Shown here one piece after another: positions 9,172 through 18,690 of a stretch of DNA of 64,000 bases (its first letter is position 1; every line of letters begins with the position of its first letter). Source of the DNA: Gammaproteobacteria bacterium. Its GTDB lineage: Bacteria > Pseudomonadota > Gammaproteobacteria > Pseudomonadales > Azotimanducaceae. The notes under the pieces are model-generated. The model searched no databases. It was not told the origin of the DNA and saw nothing but the letters and a program-made list of their open reading frames with translations. Both the position numbers and the translations under genes were made by a program. The stretch covers positions 14,703 through 78,702 of the forward strand of contig PAFU01000047.1 of assembly GCA_002704225.1 (NCBI GenBank). The letters run 5' to 3'.

Positions 9172-10152
9172 ATGAGTTTTAAAGCGTTTCGAGTAGAAAA
9201 AGGCGAAGCGGGATTCAGCCGCAGTATTGTGAGTCGTGAGGAAAGCGACCTGCCAGCGGGCGAACTGCTGATCGAGGTGAAATTCTCCTCGTTGAATTTC
9301 AAAGATGGTTTGTCAGCCACAGGCAATCCTGGCGTGACGCGCAACTTCCCGCATACTCCGGGCATTGATGCGGCAGGGGTTGTGCTGGAATCCAGCCACG
9401 GTGATTTTGCGGTCGGCGATGAAGTCATTGCCATTGGGTTTGATCTTGGCATGGGAACCCCCGGCGGCTATGCCGAACGGATTCGTATTCCCGCAGATTG
9501 GGCGGTTAAATGTCCGTCCGGTCTGACTCTGCACTCCAGCATGATCATCGGTACGGCAGGATTTACCGCCGCGGAGTGCGTTCAAAAGCTGGAGCAATCG
9601 GGGATGACACCTGCTTCCGGGCCAGTGCTGGTCACCGGCGCAACAGGTGGCGTAGGCTCTGTAGCCGTTAAATTATTGGCCCAGTTGGGTTATGAAGTGA
9701 CGGCTGTCACCGGCAAGGCGGAAAAAACCGCCTGGCTTAAATCCTTGGGCGCGAGCAGCGTAATCAGTCGTGAAGAAGCAGCTGCAGGCGCGGATAAGCC
9801 GATGCTAGCGGAAACTTGGGGCGGTGTTGTGGATACGGTAGGTGGCGACATACTGTTCAACGGAGTGAAAAGTTTGCGCTACGGTTGCAGTTTGGCGGCC
9901 TGTGGCTTGGTTGCCGCGCCCACCTTTGGCGCTTCTGTACTGCCCTTTATTTTGCGTCATGTGAACCTGTTGGGCATCGATTCCGTGCAGTTGCCTATCG
10001 ATCAAAAAGCCGCCATCTGGCAGCGTCTGGCGACAGACTGGCTTATGGACTTGTCGGATCTGGAAGAAGTGCTGACCCTAGACACACTTTCCGATGCGAT
10101 TGATCGCATTTTGGCCGGTCAAATGGTGGGTCGAGGAGTACTACACCTCTAA
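9172..10152 (+). CDS. acuI: Acrylyl-CoA reductase (NADPH), AcuI/YhdH family
   Basis: This zinc-free medium-chain dehydrogenase reduces acryloyl-CoA to propionyl-CoA in characterised members. The 326-residue protein has the family features: KFSSLNFKDGLSATGNPGVT near the N-terminus, FPHTPGIDAAGVV, the NADPH-binding glycine motif VTGATGGVGSVAVKLL, and the C-terminal RGVLHL. It starts at ATG 9172 behind AGGAGAGGTC. It follows sohB by 11 bp and is probably co-transcribed with it. The family is widespread in bacteria with no acrylate metabolism, so the substrate here is inferred; the methylcitrate cycle genes 20 kb away could consume its product. Confidence 0.85.
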   Translation: MSFKAFRVEKGEAGFSRSIVSREESDLPAGELLIEVKFSSLNFKDGLSATGNPGVTRNFPHTPGIDAAGVVLESSHGDFAVGDEVIAIGFDLGMGTPGGYAERIRIPADWAVKCPSGLTLHSSMIIGTAGFTAAECVQKLEQSGMTPASGPVLVTGATGGVGSVAVKLLAQLGYEVTAVTGKAEKTAWLKSLGASSVISREEAAAGADKPMLAETWGGVVDTVGGDILFNGVKSLRYGCSLAACGLVAAPTFGASVLPFILRHVNLLGIDSVQLPIDQKAAIWQRLATDWLMDLSDLEEVLTLDTLSDAIDRILAGQMVGRGVLHL

Positions 10153-10161
10153 CGCAGCCTG

Positions 10162-10216
10162 TTAATCCCGCCGCAGCTTATCAGTCCCGCCGCAGCTCAT
10201 CAGTCCCGCCGCAGCG
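10162..10216. repeat. 19-bp tandem repeat, about three copies, spanning the antiporter stop codon
   Basis: The core TCCCGCCGCAGC begins at 10166, 10185 and 10204, an exact 19-bp period. On the minus strand the copy nearest the gene encodes the last codons and stop of the antiporter (CTGCGGCGGGAC then TGA). The other two copies lie just past the stop and repeat the same sequence with small changes. It fills nearly all of the space between the convergent acuI-like and antiporter genes. Confidence 0.85.
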
Positions 10217-11372
10217 CTGGATCTGCGGCGATCGGGTTGGGGTATTTTGAAACCACCAAGTAGCTGTTGATCAACAGCGTCAAGACTGTGGCTGCCTGCA
10301 GTACAGCCGCGCTTTTTGCGCCCAGTAGCGACGCATTTAACGCCATGTAGCTCACCAACAGCGAAAACTCCGAGGCCTGGCCTAGGCGCAGGCCGACTTC
10401 CTTCGCGCTGCTCATTGTTTCACCTTGCATGGTCAGTAACCGTGTAAAGGTCCACGGCTTGATCAATAGGATGACGAAGGCCAATGCCGCGATCGGCATC
10501 CAGACGCTGGACAGCACCTGAAGGTTGATTGACGCACCAACAGTGAAAAAGAACATCACCAAGAAAAAGTCGCGGAGAGGCTTCAAATGGTTCGCTATGT
10601 ACTGGGCGATAGGACTGGTCGCGAGACTGACGCCAGCGATAAATCCACCCACCTCGTAGGAAAGACCGCACATGTGCGCGACCTGGGCAATGGCTAGGCA
10701 CCATCCAATGGCCAGCAAGAAGATGTACTCGTGAAAGTCATCGAATCGCTGCAGCAGGGGCAAGATCGCAAACTTTACCGTCGCCAGAGCGCCTGCGATC
10801 AAGGCGGGTAGTCCAAGAGTCAATGTGAGTAAAGCCGTACCGTCTTGTTCGGCGCTGCCGCCGAGGTAGCCGATCAGTATCAGAGCGACGATGGCGAGAA
10901 GGTCCTGCACCAGTAGAAGGCTAATGACAATTTCACCCACATGGCGATGGTGTAGGACTGTTGTGGGCAGAAGTTTGACGCCCAAAATCGTGCTGGAAAA
11001 CGTCACCCCAATACCCACGATGACGGCCTCTGTCATCGAAAAACCAAAGCTCAGCATCACGAGCCCCCCAGCAGAAAAAAACACCGCCGTGGTGCCCAAT
11101 GCGGTCAGCAACGATTCGCCAAGCATGTTTTTGAGTTTCTGGGTGGGCAGATCCAAACCCACCAAAAAGAGCAGAAAGATGATGCCGATTTCGGCGATAC
11201 CAGACAGAAGGGCCGTATCGTCCACAAAGGCCATGCCATAGGGTCCCGCCAGCGCTCCCAAGACGATGTAGGCGACGAGCATGGGCTGGCGTGTGTACAA
11301 AGCGGCAGTGGCGATCACGGCTGCGCCGCTGAAAATCAGGAAAAATGAGTGAAGAATGTCTTGGCCAGTCAT
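10200..11372 (-). CDS. Cation:proton antiporter, CPA2 (KefB/RosB-like) family
   Basis: This is an inner-membrane monovalent cation/proton antiporter. The 390 residues are almost all membrane segments, with the CPA2 hallmarks LLFLVGLDLPTQKLK, GIGVTFSSTILGVKLLP, LLLVQDLLAIVAL and GGFIAGVSLATSP. It ends right after the membrane domain and lacks the C-terminal TrkA-N/KTN nucleotide-binding domain of KefB and KefC, so it is not a glutathione-gated K+ channel of the full type. Whether it moves Na+ or K+ cannot be read from the sequence. It converges on the acuI-like gene across a 19-bp tandem repeat that includes its own stop codon. Confidence 0.85.
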   Translation of the reverse strand: MTGQDILHSFFLIFSGAAVIATAALYTRQPMLVAYIVLGALAGPYGMAFVDDTALLSGIAEIGIIFLLFLVGLDLPTQKLKNMLGESLLTALGTTAVFFSAGGLVMLSFGFSMTEAVIVGIGVTFSSTILGVKLLPTTVLHHRHVGEIVISLLLVQDLLAIVALILIGYLGGSAEQDGTALLTLTLGLPALIAGALATVKFAILPLLQRFDDFHEYIFLLAIGWCLAIAQVAHMCGLSYEVGGFIAGVSLATSPIAQYIANHLKPLRDFFLVMFFFTVGASINLQVLSSVWMPIAALAFVILLIKPWTFTRLLTMQGETMSSAKEVGLRLGQASEFSLLVSYMALNASLLGAKSAAVLQAATVLTLLINSYLVVSKYPNPIAADPALRRD

Positions 11373-11421
11373 CCGCGAAGCTTAGCAAAGGCGGCGACCG
11401 CTCTGGTACTGGCGGCCCGCC

Positions 11422-11844
11422 TCAGTTTTTTGATGCAAACACCGTTTGAGGGTTGGCAACGGATGGCTGGTAGTAACCCGAGTGTGGATCGACCCAGGTC
11501 AGCGCCGTTTGTAAGTCTTTCCCCTGAGGTAATTCAATCACGTTGAATCCGCTTCTGGCGAGAAAGTGAACGATGTCTTCGTGTACGTTGCCACGCGCCA
11601 CCAGATCTCCGGTGTAATGCAGCCGTGTTCGCAGCAGTACGGCTAGCGAGAGGCCGCGGCCATCTGTCAGGGCGGGAAAGTCGACGGCAATTGCGGAGGC
11701 CTCGAGCCATGTGGAATCGGGTTCGCTGTCCACACCAACCTGAAGTGGTTCTCCTGGCTGCCAATCCTCTTCGGCGCGCCAATGGATGTCGCCATCGTCA
11801 ACGATCCGCCAGTTTTGGTCGATGTTCCTAAGCAGCTGAGGCAT
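11422..11844 (-). CDS. DUF934 family protein, sulfite-reductase partner
   Basis: A 140-residue cytoplasmic protein of the DUF934 family, found almost always beside cysI-type reductases and so thought to act in sulfite reduction. Recognised from FPALTDGRGLSLAVLLR, followed by GDLVARGNVHEDIVHFLARSG, as in the family. The conserved RCGF of many members reads RSGF here, so the cysteine is replaced by serine. I start it at ATG 11844 because AAGGAGAG lies seven bases upstream; this start overlaps the end of cysI by 17 bases, indicating translational coupling. Its biochemical role is not established. Confidence 0.85.
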   Translation of the reverse strand: MPQLLRNIDQNWRIVDDGDIHWRAEEDWQPGEPLQVGVDSEPDSTWLEASAIAVDFPALTDGRGLSLAVLLRTRLHYTGDLVARGNVHEDIVHFLARSGFNVIELPQGKDLQTALTWVDPHSGYYQPSVANPQTVFASKN

Positions 11845-13501
11845 AAACACTCTCCTTGAATGGGTCGATACCAATGCGGTCGAAGCAGCTCAGGAACGAC
11901 TCCTCGTCAAAACGCCTTGCAAGATACACATGCAAAATTTTCTCGATCACATCGCATACTTCTGCTCGGGCAACGGATGGGCCAACAATTTGGCCCAGTT
12001 TGGGTGCCTCTCCGGAATGACCCGCATGGCCGCCCAAGGAAATTTGATAGAACTCTTGGCCTTTCTTATCCACGCCCAAAATACCGATATGTCCCACATG
12101 ATGGTGGCCACAGGCGTTCATGCAGCCGGAAATGTTCAAGTCGATCTCGCCCAGATCAAACTGAAAGTCGTAGTCGGCAAAACGACGCTGAATGGCTTCC
12201 GCCACCGGCAAAGATTTGGCGTTGGCTAAGGAGCAGTAGTCGCCGCCCGGGCAACAAATCATGTCGCTGAGCAAGCCCATGTTGAAGCTGCCCAGACCGA
12301 TGTCCGTGGCCTGCTGCCAGAGCTCGAACAACGCGACCTTGGGAACATGAGGCAGCACAAAGTTCTGTTCATGACTGATACGTATTTCGCTGAAGCTGTA
12401 TTGATCAGCCCAATTCGCCACCGCGTCGATTTGATCTGAGCTCACATCGCCAGGAGGCACTCCAATGCTCTTGGTTGAGAGGGTTACCACTGCATAGCCA
12501 TCGGCTCGATGTGGGGTCACGTTGTGTTTGACCCATCGGTCGAAGTCTCTGTGGGTCAAACGCTGATCAGCGAGCATCGTGTTGGCATCGGCTTGTTGGC
12601 TAAATGCGGGTGGTCGAAAAAAGTCCCGGAGTCGGCGCAGTTCGGTGGCGGGCACGGTACTGGGGCTGTCCTTGATCTGCTCCCACTCGGCATCGACTTG
12701 AGCTTTGAAACCTTCAGGGGTCATTGCTCGAACCAGAATTTTAATGCGCGCTTTGTATTTGTTGTCACGGCGACCGTAGCGGTTGTACACCCGCATCAGC
12801 GCCTCGGTATAGGTCAGCAGGTCTTTAGCCGGCAGCTTTTCTCGGATCAGTGCGCCCAATACCGGGGTGCGACCTAAGCCGCCGCCAGCGTAGACGTCGA
12901 TCAGCGCGTCTTCGGGGTGGTCGTCATTGCCATGTATTCGCATGCCAATGTCGTGAACACCAATGGCGGCTCTGTCCTGAGCTGCGCCGGTGACGGCAAT
13001 TTTGAACTTGCGGGGTAACCACTCGAATTCTGGGTGAGAGGTTGACCACTGACGTAACAGCTCGCAAAAAGGGCGGGGATCAATGGTTTCGTCCGCTGCT
13101 GCACCGGCAAATTGATCGGTGGTCACGTTGCGAATGCAACTCCCACTGGTCTGAATGGCATGCATATCCACATCGGCTAGTGCTTGCAGAATATCCGGCA
13201 CGTCTTCCAGGGCGGGCCAGTTGAACTGCATGTTCTGCCGAGTGCTCAGGTGACCATAGCCACGGTCGTAATCTCGTGAGATCGCCGCCAACGCCCTGAG
13301 TTGTTTGCTCGAAAGGGTTCCATAGGGCACTGCGACCCGCAACATGGGCGCGAGTCGCTGTATGTAGAGGCCGTTGCGCAGGCGTAATTGCAGGAACTCA
13401 TCATCGGATAACTTGCCGTCGAGATAGCGCTGGGTCTGATCGCGGTAATGGGCGACTCGCTGGTTAACAAAGCTACGATCAAATTCGCTGTATTGATACA
13501 T
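11828..13501 (-). CDS. cysI: Sulfite reductase hemoprotein (nitrite/sulfite reductase family)
   Basis: This siroheme and [4Fe-4S] enzyme reduces sulfite to sulfide in assimilatory sulfur metabolism. From ATG 13501 (AGGAG ten bases upstream) it is 557 residues, the usual CysI size; an in-frame extension to 13813 has no family content. The cluster and siroheme cysteines are visible as CCPGGDYC (bases about 12240-12263) and CMNAC (about 12112-12126). The N-terminal half has the ferredoxin-like repeat motif GYGHLSTRQNMQFNWP. No cysJ flavoprotein is nearby, so electrons may come from ferredoxin or from a distant partner. Siroheme would come from CysG, also encoded in this window. CysB control is likely but only inferred. 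Confidence 0.93.
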   Translation of the reverse strand: MYQYSEFDRSFVNQRVAHYRDQTQRYLDGKLSDDEFLQLRLRNGLYIQRLAPMLRVAVPYGTLSSKQLRALAAISRDYDRGYGHLSTRQNMQFNWPALEDVPDILQALADVDMHAIQTSGSCIRNVTTDQFAGAAADETIDPRPFCELLRQWSTSHPEFEWLPRKFKIAVTGAAQDRAAIGVHDIGMRIHGNDDHPEDALIDVYAGGGLGRTPVLGALIREKLPAKDLLTYTEALMRVYNRYGRRDNKYKARIKILVRAMTPEGFKAQVDAEWEQIKDSPSTVPATELRRLRDFFRPPAFSQQADANTMLADQRLTHRDFDRWVKHNVTPHRADGYAVVTLSTKSIGVPPGDVSSDQIDAVANWADQYSFSEIRISHEQNFVLPHVPKVALFELWQQATDIGLGSFNMGLLSDMICCPGGDYCSLANAKSLPVAEAIQRRFADYDFQFDLGEIDLNISGCMNACGHHHVGHIGILGVDKKGQEFYQISLGGHAGHSGEAPKLGQIVGPSVARAEVCDVIEKILHVYLARRFDEESFLSCFDRIGIDPFKESVYASAA

Positions 13502-13567
13502 TTGCGAATGACTCCTCAAGAAAAGAACAAAAGTGATGGCAGGGTGCCTGCGATCGCTGCGCGCGGC

Positions 13568-13629
13568 ATTGTAGCGTATGGGAGTGAGGGCTTTGTCAGT
13601 CCTTTTCGATCTAAGGAAATAATTTTTCG
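13568..13629 (-). promoter_or_regulatory. Candidate cysI promoter with a possible CysB-type upstream element
   Basis: On the minus strand TACAAT (13568-13573) forms a good -10 box, while the best -35 match, CTGACA (13594-13599), is 20 bp away, too far for a strong promoter. An AT-rich element with TTATTT lies just upstream (about 13611-13629). A weak core promoter with an AT-rich activator region is what CysB-activated genes usually show, but CysB sites are too degenerate to assign by eye. Confidence 0.3.
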
Positions 13630-13700
13630 TTGTGCTAGGGGGCAACGCCTGCAAGACCAACAAAAGATGAGGTCTAGTGCCTAAGAGACAACGAACATGC

Positions 13701-13728
13701 TTGTACTGATAGCGCGTGTGCCTATAAT
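13701..13728 (+). promoter_or_regulatory. Sigma-70 promoter for the 53-residue membrane protein gene
   Basis: TTGTAC at 13701-13706 and a perfect TATAAT at 13723-13728 are separated by 16 bp. Transcription would begin near 13735 and reach the small ORF at 13799 with a leader of about 65 bases. Confidence 0.6.
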
Positions 13729-13798
13729 TGCGGCGGCATCGAGCCGAGTATTGACGGCCTAAACAAGCATTGAAGAAAAGCGGTGGGAGCAGGGTTAT

Positions 13799-13960
13799 AT
13801 GAGTGATGAACATCAGCCAGCAGCAGAAGAGACTGAGGTCGCAGCGGTCACATCGTCCGACAACGATTCAGCAGCAGATATGAAGGCGATCCTAGTGGTG
13901 TTTACTGCCGCGGTCGCATTTTGCGTGTTCTATATTTCGGGATGGTCTTTCGATCTCTAA
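13799..13960 (+). CDS. Small single-span membrane protein, 53 residues, unknown
   Basis: I do not recognise this gene. ATG 13799 opens a 53-codon frame preceded by GGGAGCAGGG at a good ribosome-binding distance, with a near-consensus promoter about 70 bp upstream. The product has an acidic, Ala/Glu-rich N-terminal half (SDEHQPAAEETEVAAV), one hydrophobic segment of about 18-20 residues (ILVVFTAAVAFCVFYISGW), and a short SFDL tail, so it is likely an inner-membrane peptide with the acidic end in the cytoplasm. It sits between divergent cysI and convergent metH. Promoter, ribosome binding site and membrane segment together support a real gene. Confidence 0.6.
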   Translation: MSDEHQPAAEETEVAAVTSSDNDSAADMKAILVVFTAAVAFCVFYISGWSFDL

Positions 13961-14030
13961 GCCTGTCCGAGTCGGCTTTGGCCTCTAAACCGTTCGCTGT
14001 GGATGGAGCCCAGACTGAACCCGTTGGTTC

Positions 14031-17000
14031 TCAGTCCGATAGTAGGGGCTGCAAACGGCCCTTAGCCTGATCCAGAGGCAGGGCCTTCCGCGCGGCGTAA
14101 TCGCGCACTTGATCGTCATCGATCTTCCCAACACCAAAGTATCGCGCTTCCGGGTGGGAAAAATACCAACCGCTCACGGCCGCAGCAGGGCTCATCGCGT
14201 AGCTCTCCGTTAAAGAAATACCCGTATTGGTGGTCGCGTCTAGCAGATGAAACAATGTCTCTTTCTCACTGTGTTCTGGGCACGCCGGGTATCCTGGTGC
14301 CGGTCGGATGCCCTGATAGCGCTCTTTAATCAACGCGTCCTTATCCAGCGCTTCGTCTGCAGCATAGCCCCACAATTCCTGGCGCACCCTTTCGTGTAGG
14401 AACTCGGCGAAGGCTTCAGCAAAACGGTCTGCTAGGGCCTTGATCATGATTTGGTTGAAATCATCGTTGGGGAAGTCCTCAAGAATCGCTTCGAGGTTGA
14501 GTCCGCTGGTGACCGCAAATCCGCCGACATAGTCCTCGATACCGGCTGGTGCCACGTAATCGGCGAGGCATAGATTGGGACTTAAGTCGTCGGGTTTGGG
14601 GGCTTGCTGACGCAGGTGATGTAGGTCCGCAAGCGGCGTATCTCGGCTCTCTGACGTGTATAAGCGGATATCGTCGGTTTCGAGCCGGTTCGCTGGCCAG
14701 ATTCCAACAACGCCCTTGGCCTGCAGGCGACCGTCCTCGATCAACCAAGCAAGCCGTTCTTGAGTGTCCTGCCACAACGAGGTTGCCGCTTCGCCCACCA
14801 CCTCATCCTCCAGAATTTGAGGGAACTTTCCTGCCAATTCCCAAGTCATGAAGTAAGGCGACCAATCGATGTAGGGCACGAGGTCGGCAAGACTGGGTTC
14901 AACAACGTGAACCTCGGGTTTTTTGGGTTTCGGCGGGCTGTAAGTCTCCCAAGCGAAGTCGAGAGGGTTGGCTCGCGCTGCGTCCAATGTCAAAAAGGCG
15001 CGCTTTTCTCGGCGCGCTTCTACCCGATTTTTGATCAGTGCGTATTCTGCAGAGATATCTGACGCGTAGTCCTGATAGATTTTTTCCGGTGCCAACAGTT
15101 TGGCCGCAACGCCCACCGCTCTGGATGCATCGCTGACGTATACCGTGGCTCGATTACTGTATGCCGGTGCAATTTTTGCTGCGGTGTGGGCTTTACTGGT
15201 CGTTGCCCCACCGATCAGTAGGGGAACTTTGAGGTCCAGCCGCTGCATCTCGCGAGCGACGTTCACCATTTCATCCAGAGACGGTGTGATCAAACCCGAT
15301 AAACCAATGGCATCCGCTTCCTCAGCAATGGCGGTTTGTAGAATTTTCTCTGACGGCACCATCACGCCCAGATCGATGATCTCGTAGTTGTTGCATTGCA
15401 GCACGACGCCGACAATGTTCTTGCCAATGTCGTGAACATCACCCTTAACCGTTGCAAGAACAATTTTGCCCTTATTGCTTTGCACCGCATCGGGTTGGTT
15501 GGCTTTTTCCGCTTCGATAAAGGGCACGAGGTGGGCTACCGCCTGTTTCATCACCCGTGCACTTTTCACGACCTGAGGCAGAAACATTTTGCCCGTGGAG
15601 AAAAGGTCACCGACCACACCCATGCCGTCCATCAGCGGGCCTTCAATCACGTCTAGGGGATGGTTGGCTGACTGACGTGCTTCTTCGGTGTCTTCGACGA
15701 CATGGTTGTTGATGCCCTGAACCAAGGCATGAGTGAGTCGCTGTTGAACCGGAAGCTCGCGCCAAGCCTCGGTTTGAACTGCCTTGGTTTGGGAGTTGCC
15801 ACTGTATGTCTGAGCTAAGTCAAGCAGCCGCTCGGTGGCGTCTTCTCGACGGTTCAGTACGAGATCTTCGGCTGCCACACGCAGCTCTTCCGGTAAATCG
15901 TCGTAAATACCCAACTGGCCTGCGTTCACGATGGCCATGGTCAGTCCTGCGCGAATGGCGTGATAAAGGAAAACCGTATGGATCGCTTCTCGAACGAGGT
16001 TGTTGCCGCGAAAGGCGAAGGAGACATTGCTCAGTCCACCCGACGTACTTACCCCAGGCAGGTGGGTGTGGATCCAAGAAACCGCTTCGATGAAGTCGAC
16101 GGCGTAGTTGCTGTGCTCTTCAATACCGGTACCAATGGCAAAAATATTGGGGTCGAAAATGATGTCGCTTGGCTTGATGCCTACTTGGGAAGTCAGTACG
16201 TCATAGCTGCGTTTACAGATCTCGATTTTACGCTGGTAGGTATCCGCCTGACCGTCTTCATCAAATGCCATGACCACCATGGCCGCGCCATAGGATTTAC
16301 AGCGTTTCGCTACCTCGACGAACGCCTCCTCACCCTCTTTCAGACTGATCGAGTTGACGATGGCCTTACCCTGAACGCACTTTAACCCCGCTTCGATAAT
16401 TTCCCACTTGCTGGAGTCGATCATGATGGGAACCCGGGAGATGTCCGGCTCGGTTGCGATGAGGTTGAGGAAGTGTTGCATGGCGTCGACGCCATCCAAC
16501 ATGCCTTCATCCATGTTGATATCGATGATTTGTGCGCCGTTCTCCACTTGCTGACGCGCAACATCGAGGGCTTCCGCGAATTGATTCTCTCGGATTAAAC
16601 GAGCGAATTTTGCCGAGCCGGTGACGTTTGTGCGTTCGCCTACGTTGATAAACAACGAGTCCGCCGAGAGTTTCAGCGGTTCCAGTCCTGCCAGTGTTAA
16701 GTCGGCCTTAAAGGGGGCTTTGTTCGTGCCTGGTTTGTCGGTTACAAGCGCGGGTGACCATGCGCGCGGCGGTAGACCGGTCACCGCTTCAGCGATTGCC
16801 TTGATGTGCTCTGGAGTGGTGCCACAGCAACCGCCGACGATATTGAGCCATCCGGCTCGGGCAAACTCTGAGATAAGCGACGCCATTTGCTCGGCGGTTT
16901 GGGTGTATTCACCGAAGGCATCCGGTAGTCCCGCATTAGGATGTGCACTGATTCCACCGGGATTCAGGCGCGAGAGTTCCTCGATATAGGGCCTGAGCTG

Positions 17001-17786
17001 TTCTGCTCCCAGGGCACAATTCAGGCCCACAGCGATGGGTTCAGCGTGTTCAACAGAATAAAGAAAAGCCTCGCAGGTTTGCCCGGATAGTGTTCGGCCA
17101 CTGGCGTCCGTAATGGTGCCAGATATGATTAACGGGTAGGGCTCGTCGAGAGGGTCGTTAATCCTGTGTAAGGCCGCTATCGCAGCTTTGGCATTGAGGG
17201 TGTCGAATACCGTTTCAATGAGGAATAAGTCTACGCCACCGGCGATCAGACCCTGTGCAGCTTCCACGTAGGCGTCGCACAATTGGTCGAAATCAACGTT
17301 ACGAAACTCCGGGCGATTGACGTCAGGCGATATGCTAGCGGTACGGTTTGTCGGACCGATGCTACCGGCAACGAATCTGGGCTTGCTCTGTGTTGTGTAG
17401 CCGTCAGCACAGTGTCGGGCGATCGCTGCGGCCTGTTTGTTTATTTCAAAGCAAATGCCTTGGGTGCCAAAGTCTTCTTGAGCGATGGCGGTGGCGTTAA
17501 ACGTATTGGTGCTGATGATGTCGCACCCCGCGGCCAGATAGCCGTCGTGCACTTCCGCCACAATAGCGGGCTGGGTGATGTTCAGGATGTCATGATTACC
17601 CTGCAGAGGATGGTCATGTTCTGCGTACTGTTGGCCGCGAAACGCCTCCTCGGACAGACCATACCCTTGGAACGCGCTGCCATAGGCGCCATCGAGCACC
17701 AAAATACGTTGGCGCATCAGATCTTCGAGAGCCTGTCGCGAGGGTCGATGGTGATGCTCTGGGGTATTGGCGGGGGCTTTGGGCAT
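14031..17786 (-). CDS. metH: Cobalamin-dependent methionine synthase
   Basis: MetH transfers a methyl group from 5-methyltetrahydrofolate to homocysteine through bound cobalamin, making methionine in the cytoplasm. From ATG 17786 (AAAGG eight bases upstream) it is 1251 residues, with all four modules: homocysteine-binding (about 1-330, zinc cysteines in [17 protein letters not shown]), pterin-binding (about 360-620, [12 protein letters not shown]), cap and B12-binding (about 640-890, with [11 protein letters not shown] supplying the His ligand), and the AdoMet reactivation domain (about 900-1251, [15 protein letters not shown] and [19 protein letters not shown]). An in-frame extension to 17852 lacks family sequence. 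It is divergent from nfuA. I see no clear cobalamin or SAM riboswitch in the roughly 240 bp upstream. Confidence 0.97.
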   Translation of the reverse strand: MPKAPANTPEHHHRPSRQALEDLMRQRILVLDGAYGSAFQGYGLSEEAFRGQQYAEHDHPLQGNHDILNITQPAIVAEVHDGYLAAGCDIISTNTFNATAIAQEDFGTQGICFEINKQAAAIARHCADGYTTQSKPRFVAGSIGPTNRTASISPDVNRPEFRNVDFDQLCDAYVEAAQGLIAGGVDLFLIETVFDTLNAKAAIAALHRINDPLDEPYPLIISGTITDASGRTLSGQTCEAFLYSVEHAEPIAVGLNCALGAEQLRPYIEELSRLNPGGISAHPNAGLPDAFGEYTQTAEQMASLISEFARAGWLNIVGGCCGTTPEHIKAIAEAVTGLPPRAWSPALVTDKPGTNKAPFKADLTLAGLEPLKLSADSLFINVGERTNVTGSAKFARLIRENQFAEALDVARQQVENGAQIIDINMDEGMLDGVDAMQHFLNLIATEPDISRVPIMIDSSKWEIIEAGLKCVQGKAIVNSISLKEGEEAFVEVAKRCKSYGAAMVVMAFDEDGQADTYQRKIEICKRSYDVLTSQVGIKPSDIIFDPNIFAIGTGIEEHSNYAVDFIEAVSWIHTHLPGVSTSGGLSNVSFAFRGNNLVREAIHTVFLYHAIRAGLTMAIVNAGQLGIYDDLPEELRVAAEDLVLNRREDATERLLDLAQTYSGNSQTKAVQTEAWRELPVQQRLTHALVQGINNHVVEDTEEARQSANHPLDVIEGPLMDGMGVVGDLFSTGKMFLPQVVKSARVMKQAVAHLVPFIEAEKANQPDAVQSNKGKIVLATVKGDVHDIGKNIVGVVLQCNNYEIIDLGVMVPSEKILQTAIAEEADAIGLSGLITPSLDEMVNVAREMQRLDLKVPLLIGGATTSKAHTAAKIAPAYSNRATVYVSDASRAVGVAAKLLAPEKIYQDYASDISAEYALIKNRVEARREKRAFLTLDAARANPLDFAWETYSPPKPKKPEVHVVEPSLADLVPYIDWSPYFMTWELAGKFPQILEDEVVGEAATSLWQDTQERLAWLIEDGRLQAKGVVGIWPANRLETDDIRLYTSESRDTPLADLHHLRQQAPKPDDLSPNLCLADYVAPAGIEDYVGGFAVTSGLNLEAILEDFPNDDFNQIMIKALADRFAEAFAEFLHERVRQELWGYAADEALDKDALIKERYQGIRPAPGYPACPEHSEKETLFHLLDATTNTGISLTESYAMSPAAAVSGWYFSHPEARYFGVGKIDDDQVRDYAARKALPLDQAKGRLQPLLSD

Positions 17787-17958
17787 GAATACCTTTCTTG
17801 CTGGTTTGGGCTTGCTGGTTTGGGCGAGTTGCTTGAAGCTCGCAGAGTTCAAAGATCGGGGATTTTATGAGTGACCGGCCGCTAGAACAAATCATCCGCT
17901 GCTCAAAGCCCTTGAGTTTTGTTCATGATGATCTGTTACATCGATAGCTGCAGATGTT

Positions 17959-17987
17959 CTGTCATGATGGCCACTGCGATGTACAAT
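17959..17987 (+). promoter_or_regulatory. Possible nfuA promoter
   Basis: CTGTCA (17959-17964) and TACAAT (17982-17987) are separated by 17 bp, about 40 bp ahead of the nfuA start. The -35 box is a weak match, so this is tentative. Confidence 0.35.
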
Positions 17988-18025
17988 GCGCCACGTCACA
18001 CCGAAAGTTGTTCTAAGGGTTGAAG

Positions 18026-18607
18026 ATGATCGAGATTTCCGCCAGTGCACAAACCTATCTGCATGGACTGCTGGACAAGCAGGAAGACGAAGGCGTCAGC
18101 ATTCGTATTTTTGTTGCACAACCGGGTACGCCTCAGGCTGAAACATGCATCGCTTACTGTCGACCTGGTGAGGAACAAGAAGGGGACATAGCTGTGGAGT
18201 ACGAAGGGTTTCGAGCGTGGTTCGAAGGCCGCAGCGAACCCTATCTGGAAGACGCGGAAGTGGATTATCAAGAAGACCAGATGGGTGGGCAGCTGACCAT
18301 CAAGGCCCCCAACGCCAGGGTGCCGAAAGTGGGTCCGGATGCGCCAATTGAAGATCGCATCAATTATGTTTTGTACAATGAAATTAACCCCGGTCTTGCC
18401 GCCCACGGCGGCGTGGTATCGTTGGTCGAAGTAACGGCAGAGTCCGAGGCGGTTCTGCAATTCGGCGGTGGCTGCCAAGGGTGCTCAGCAGTGGACTTAA
18501 CCCTGAAGGGCAGTGTGGAAACCACGTTGTTGGAACGGGTGCCAGAACTCAGTGCGGTGAAAGATATGACCGATCACAGCGTAACGGAAAACGCCTACTA
18601 TTCCTGA
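18026..18607 (+). CDS. nfuA: Fe-S biogenesis protein NfuA
   Basis: NfuA carries [4Fe-4S] clusters and delivers them to target apoproteins, especially under oxidative or iron stress. The 193-residue protein has the two-part layout of the family: an N-terminal degenerate A-type carrier domain and a C-terminal Nfu domain with [11 protein letters not shown] and the cluster-binding C150-x-x-C153 ([16 protein letters not shown]). The start is ATG 18026, behind AAGGG, rather than the TTG six bases earlier. It converges on the DAHP synthase gene across two hairpins. Fe-S clients in this window include CysI, CysH, AcnD and perhaps the AddB-like nuclease. Confidence 0.95.
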   Translation: MIEISASAQTYLHGLLDKQEDEGVSIRIFVAQPGTPQAETCIAYCRPGEEQEGDIAVEYEGFRAWFEGRSEPYLEDAEVDYQEDQMGGQLTIKAPNARVPKVGPDAPIEDRINYVLYNEINPGLAAHGGVVSLVEVTAESEAVLQFGGGCQGCSAVDLTLKGSVETTLLERVPELSAVKDMTDHSVTENAYYS

Positions 18608-18613
18608 TCTAAA

Positions 18614-18669
18614 CCAGCCGCTGACGAGGCTGGCATCGAGGCTCTGCGCGAGCGGAGAAGCCGTCGCGC
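18614..18669. terminator. Two hairpins between convergent nfuA and the DAHP synthase gene
   Basis: The first hairpin pairs CCAGCC (18614-18619) with GGCTGG (18628-18633). The second pairs GCGCGA (18646-18651) with TCGCGC (18664-18669), extended by CGG/CCG with a bulge. Neither has a U-tract, so they may act as transcript 3'-end stabilisers or weak terminators. Confidence 0.45.
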
Positions 18670-18690
18670 AACACCCCCTGCGGCGAGCGT

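Noticed and set aside
13502..13813. N-terminal extension of CysI
   Set aside because: The extra 104 residues have no family similarity and overlap a promoter region; ATG 13501 has a good ribosome binding site.
17283..17870. 195-codon frame antisense to metH
   Set aside because: It is entirely opposite a highly conserved MetH domain and has no ribosome binding site or family motif.
17787..18025. Cobalamin or SAM riboswitch upstream of metH
   Set aside because: I searched by eye for a B12-box or SAM-box core on the minus strand and found none; only short inverted repeats are present.
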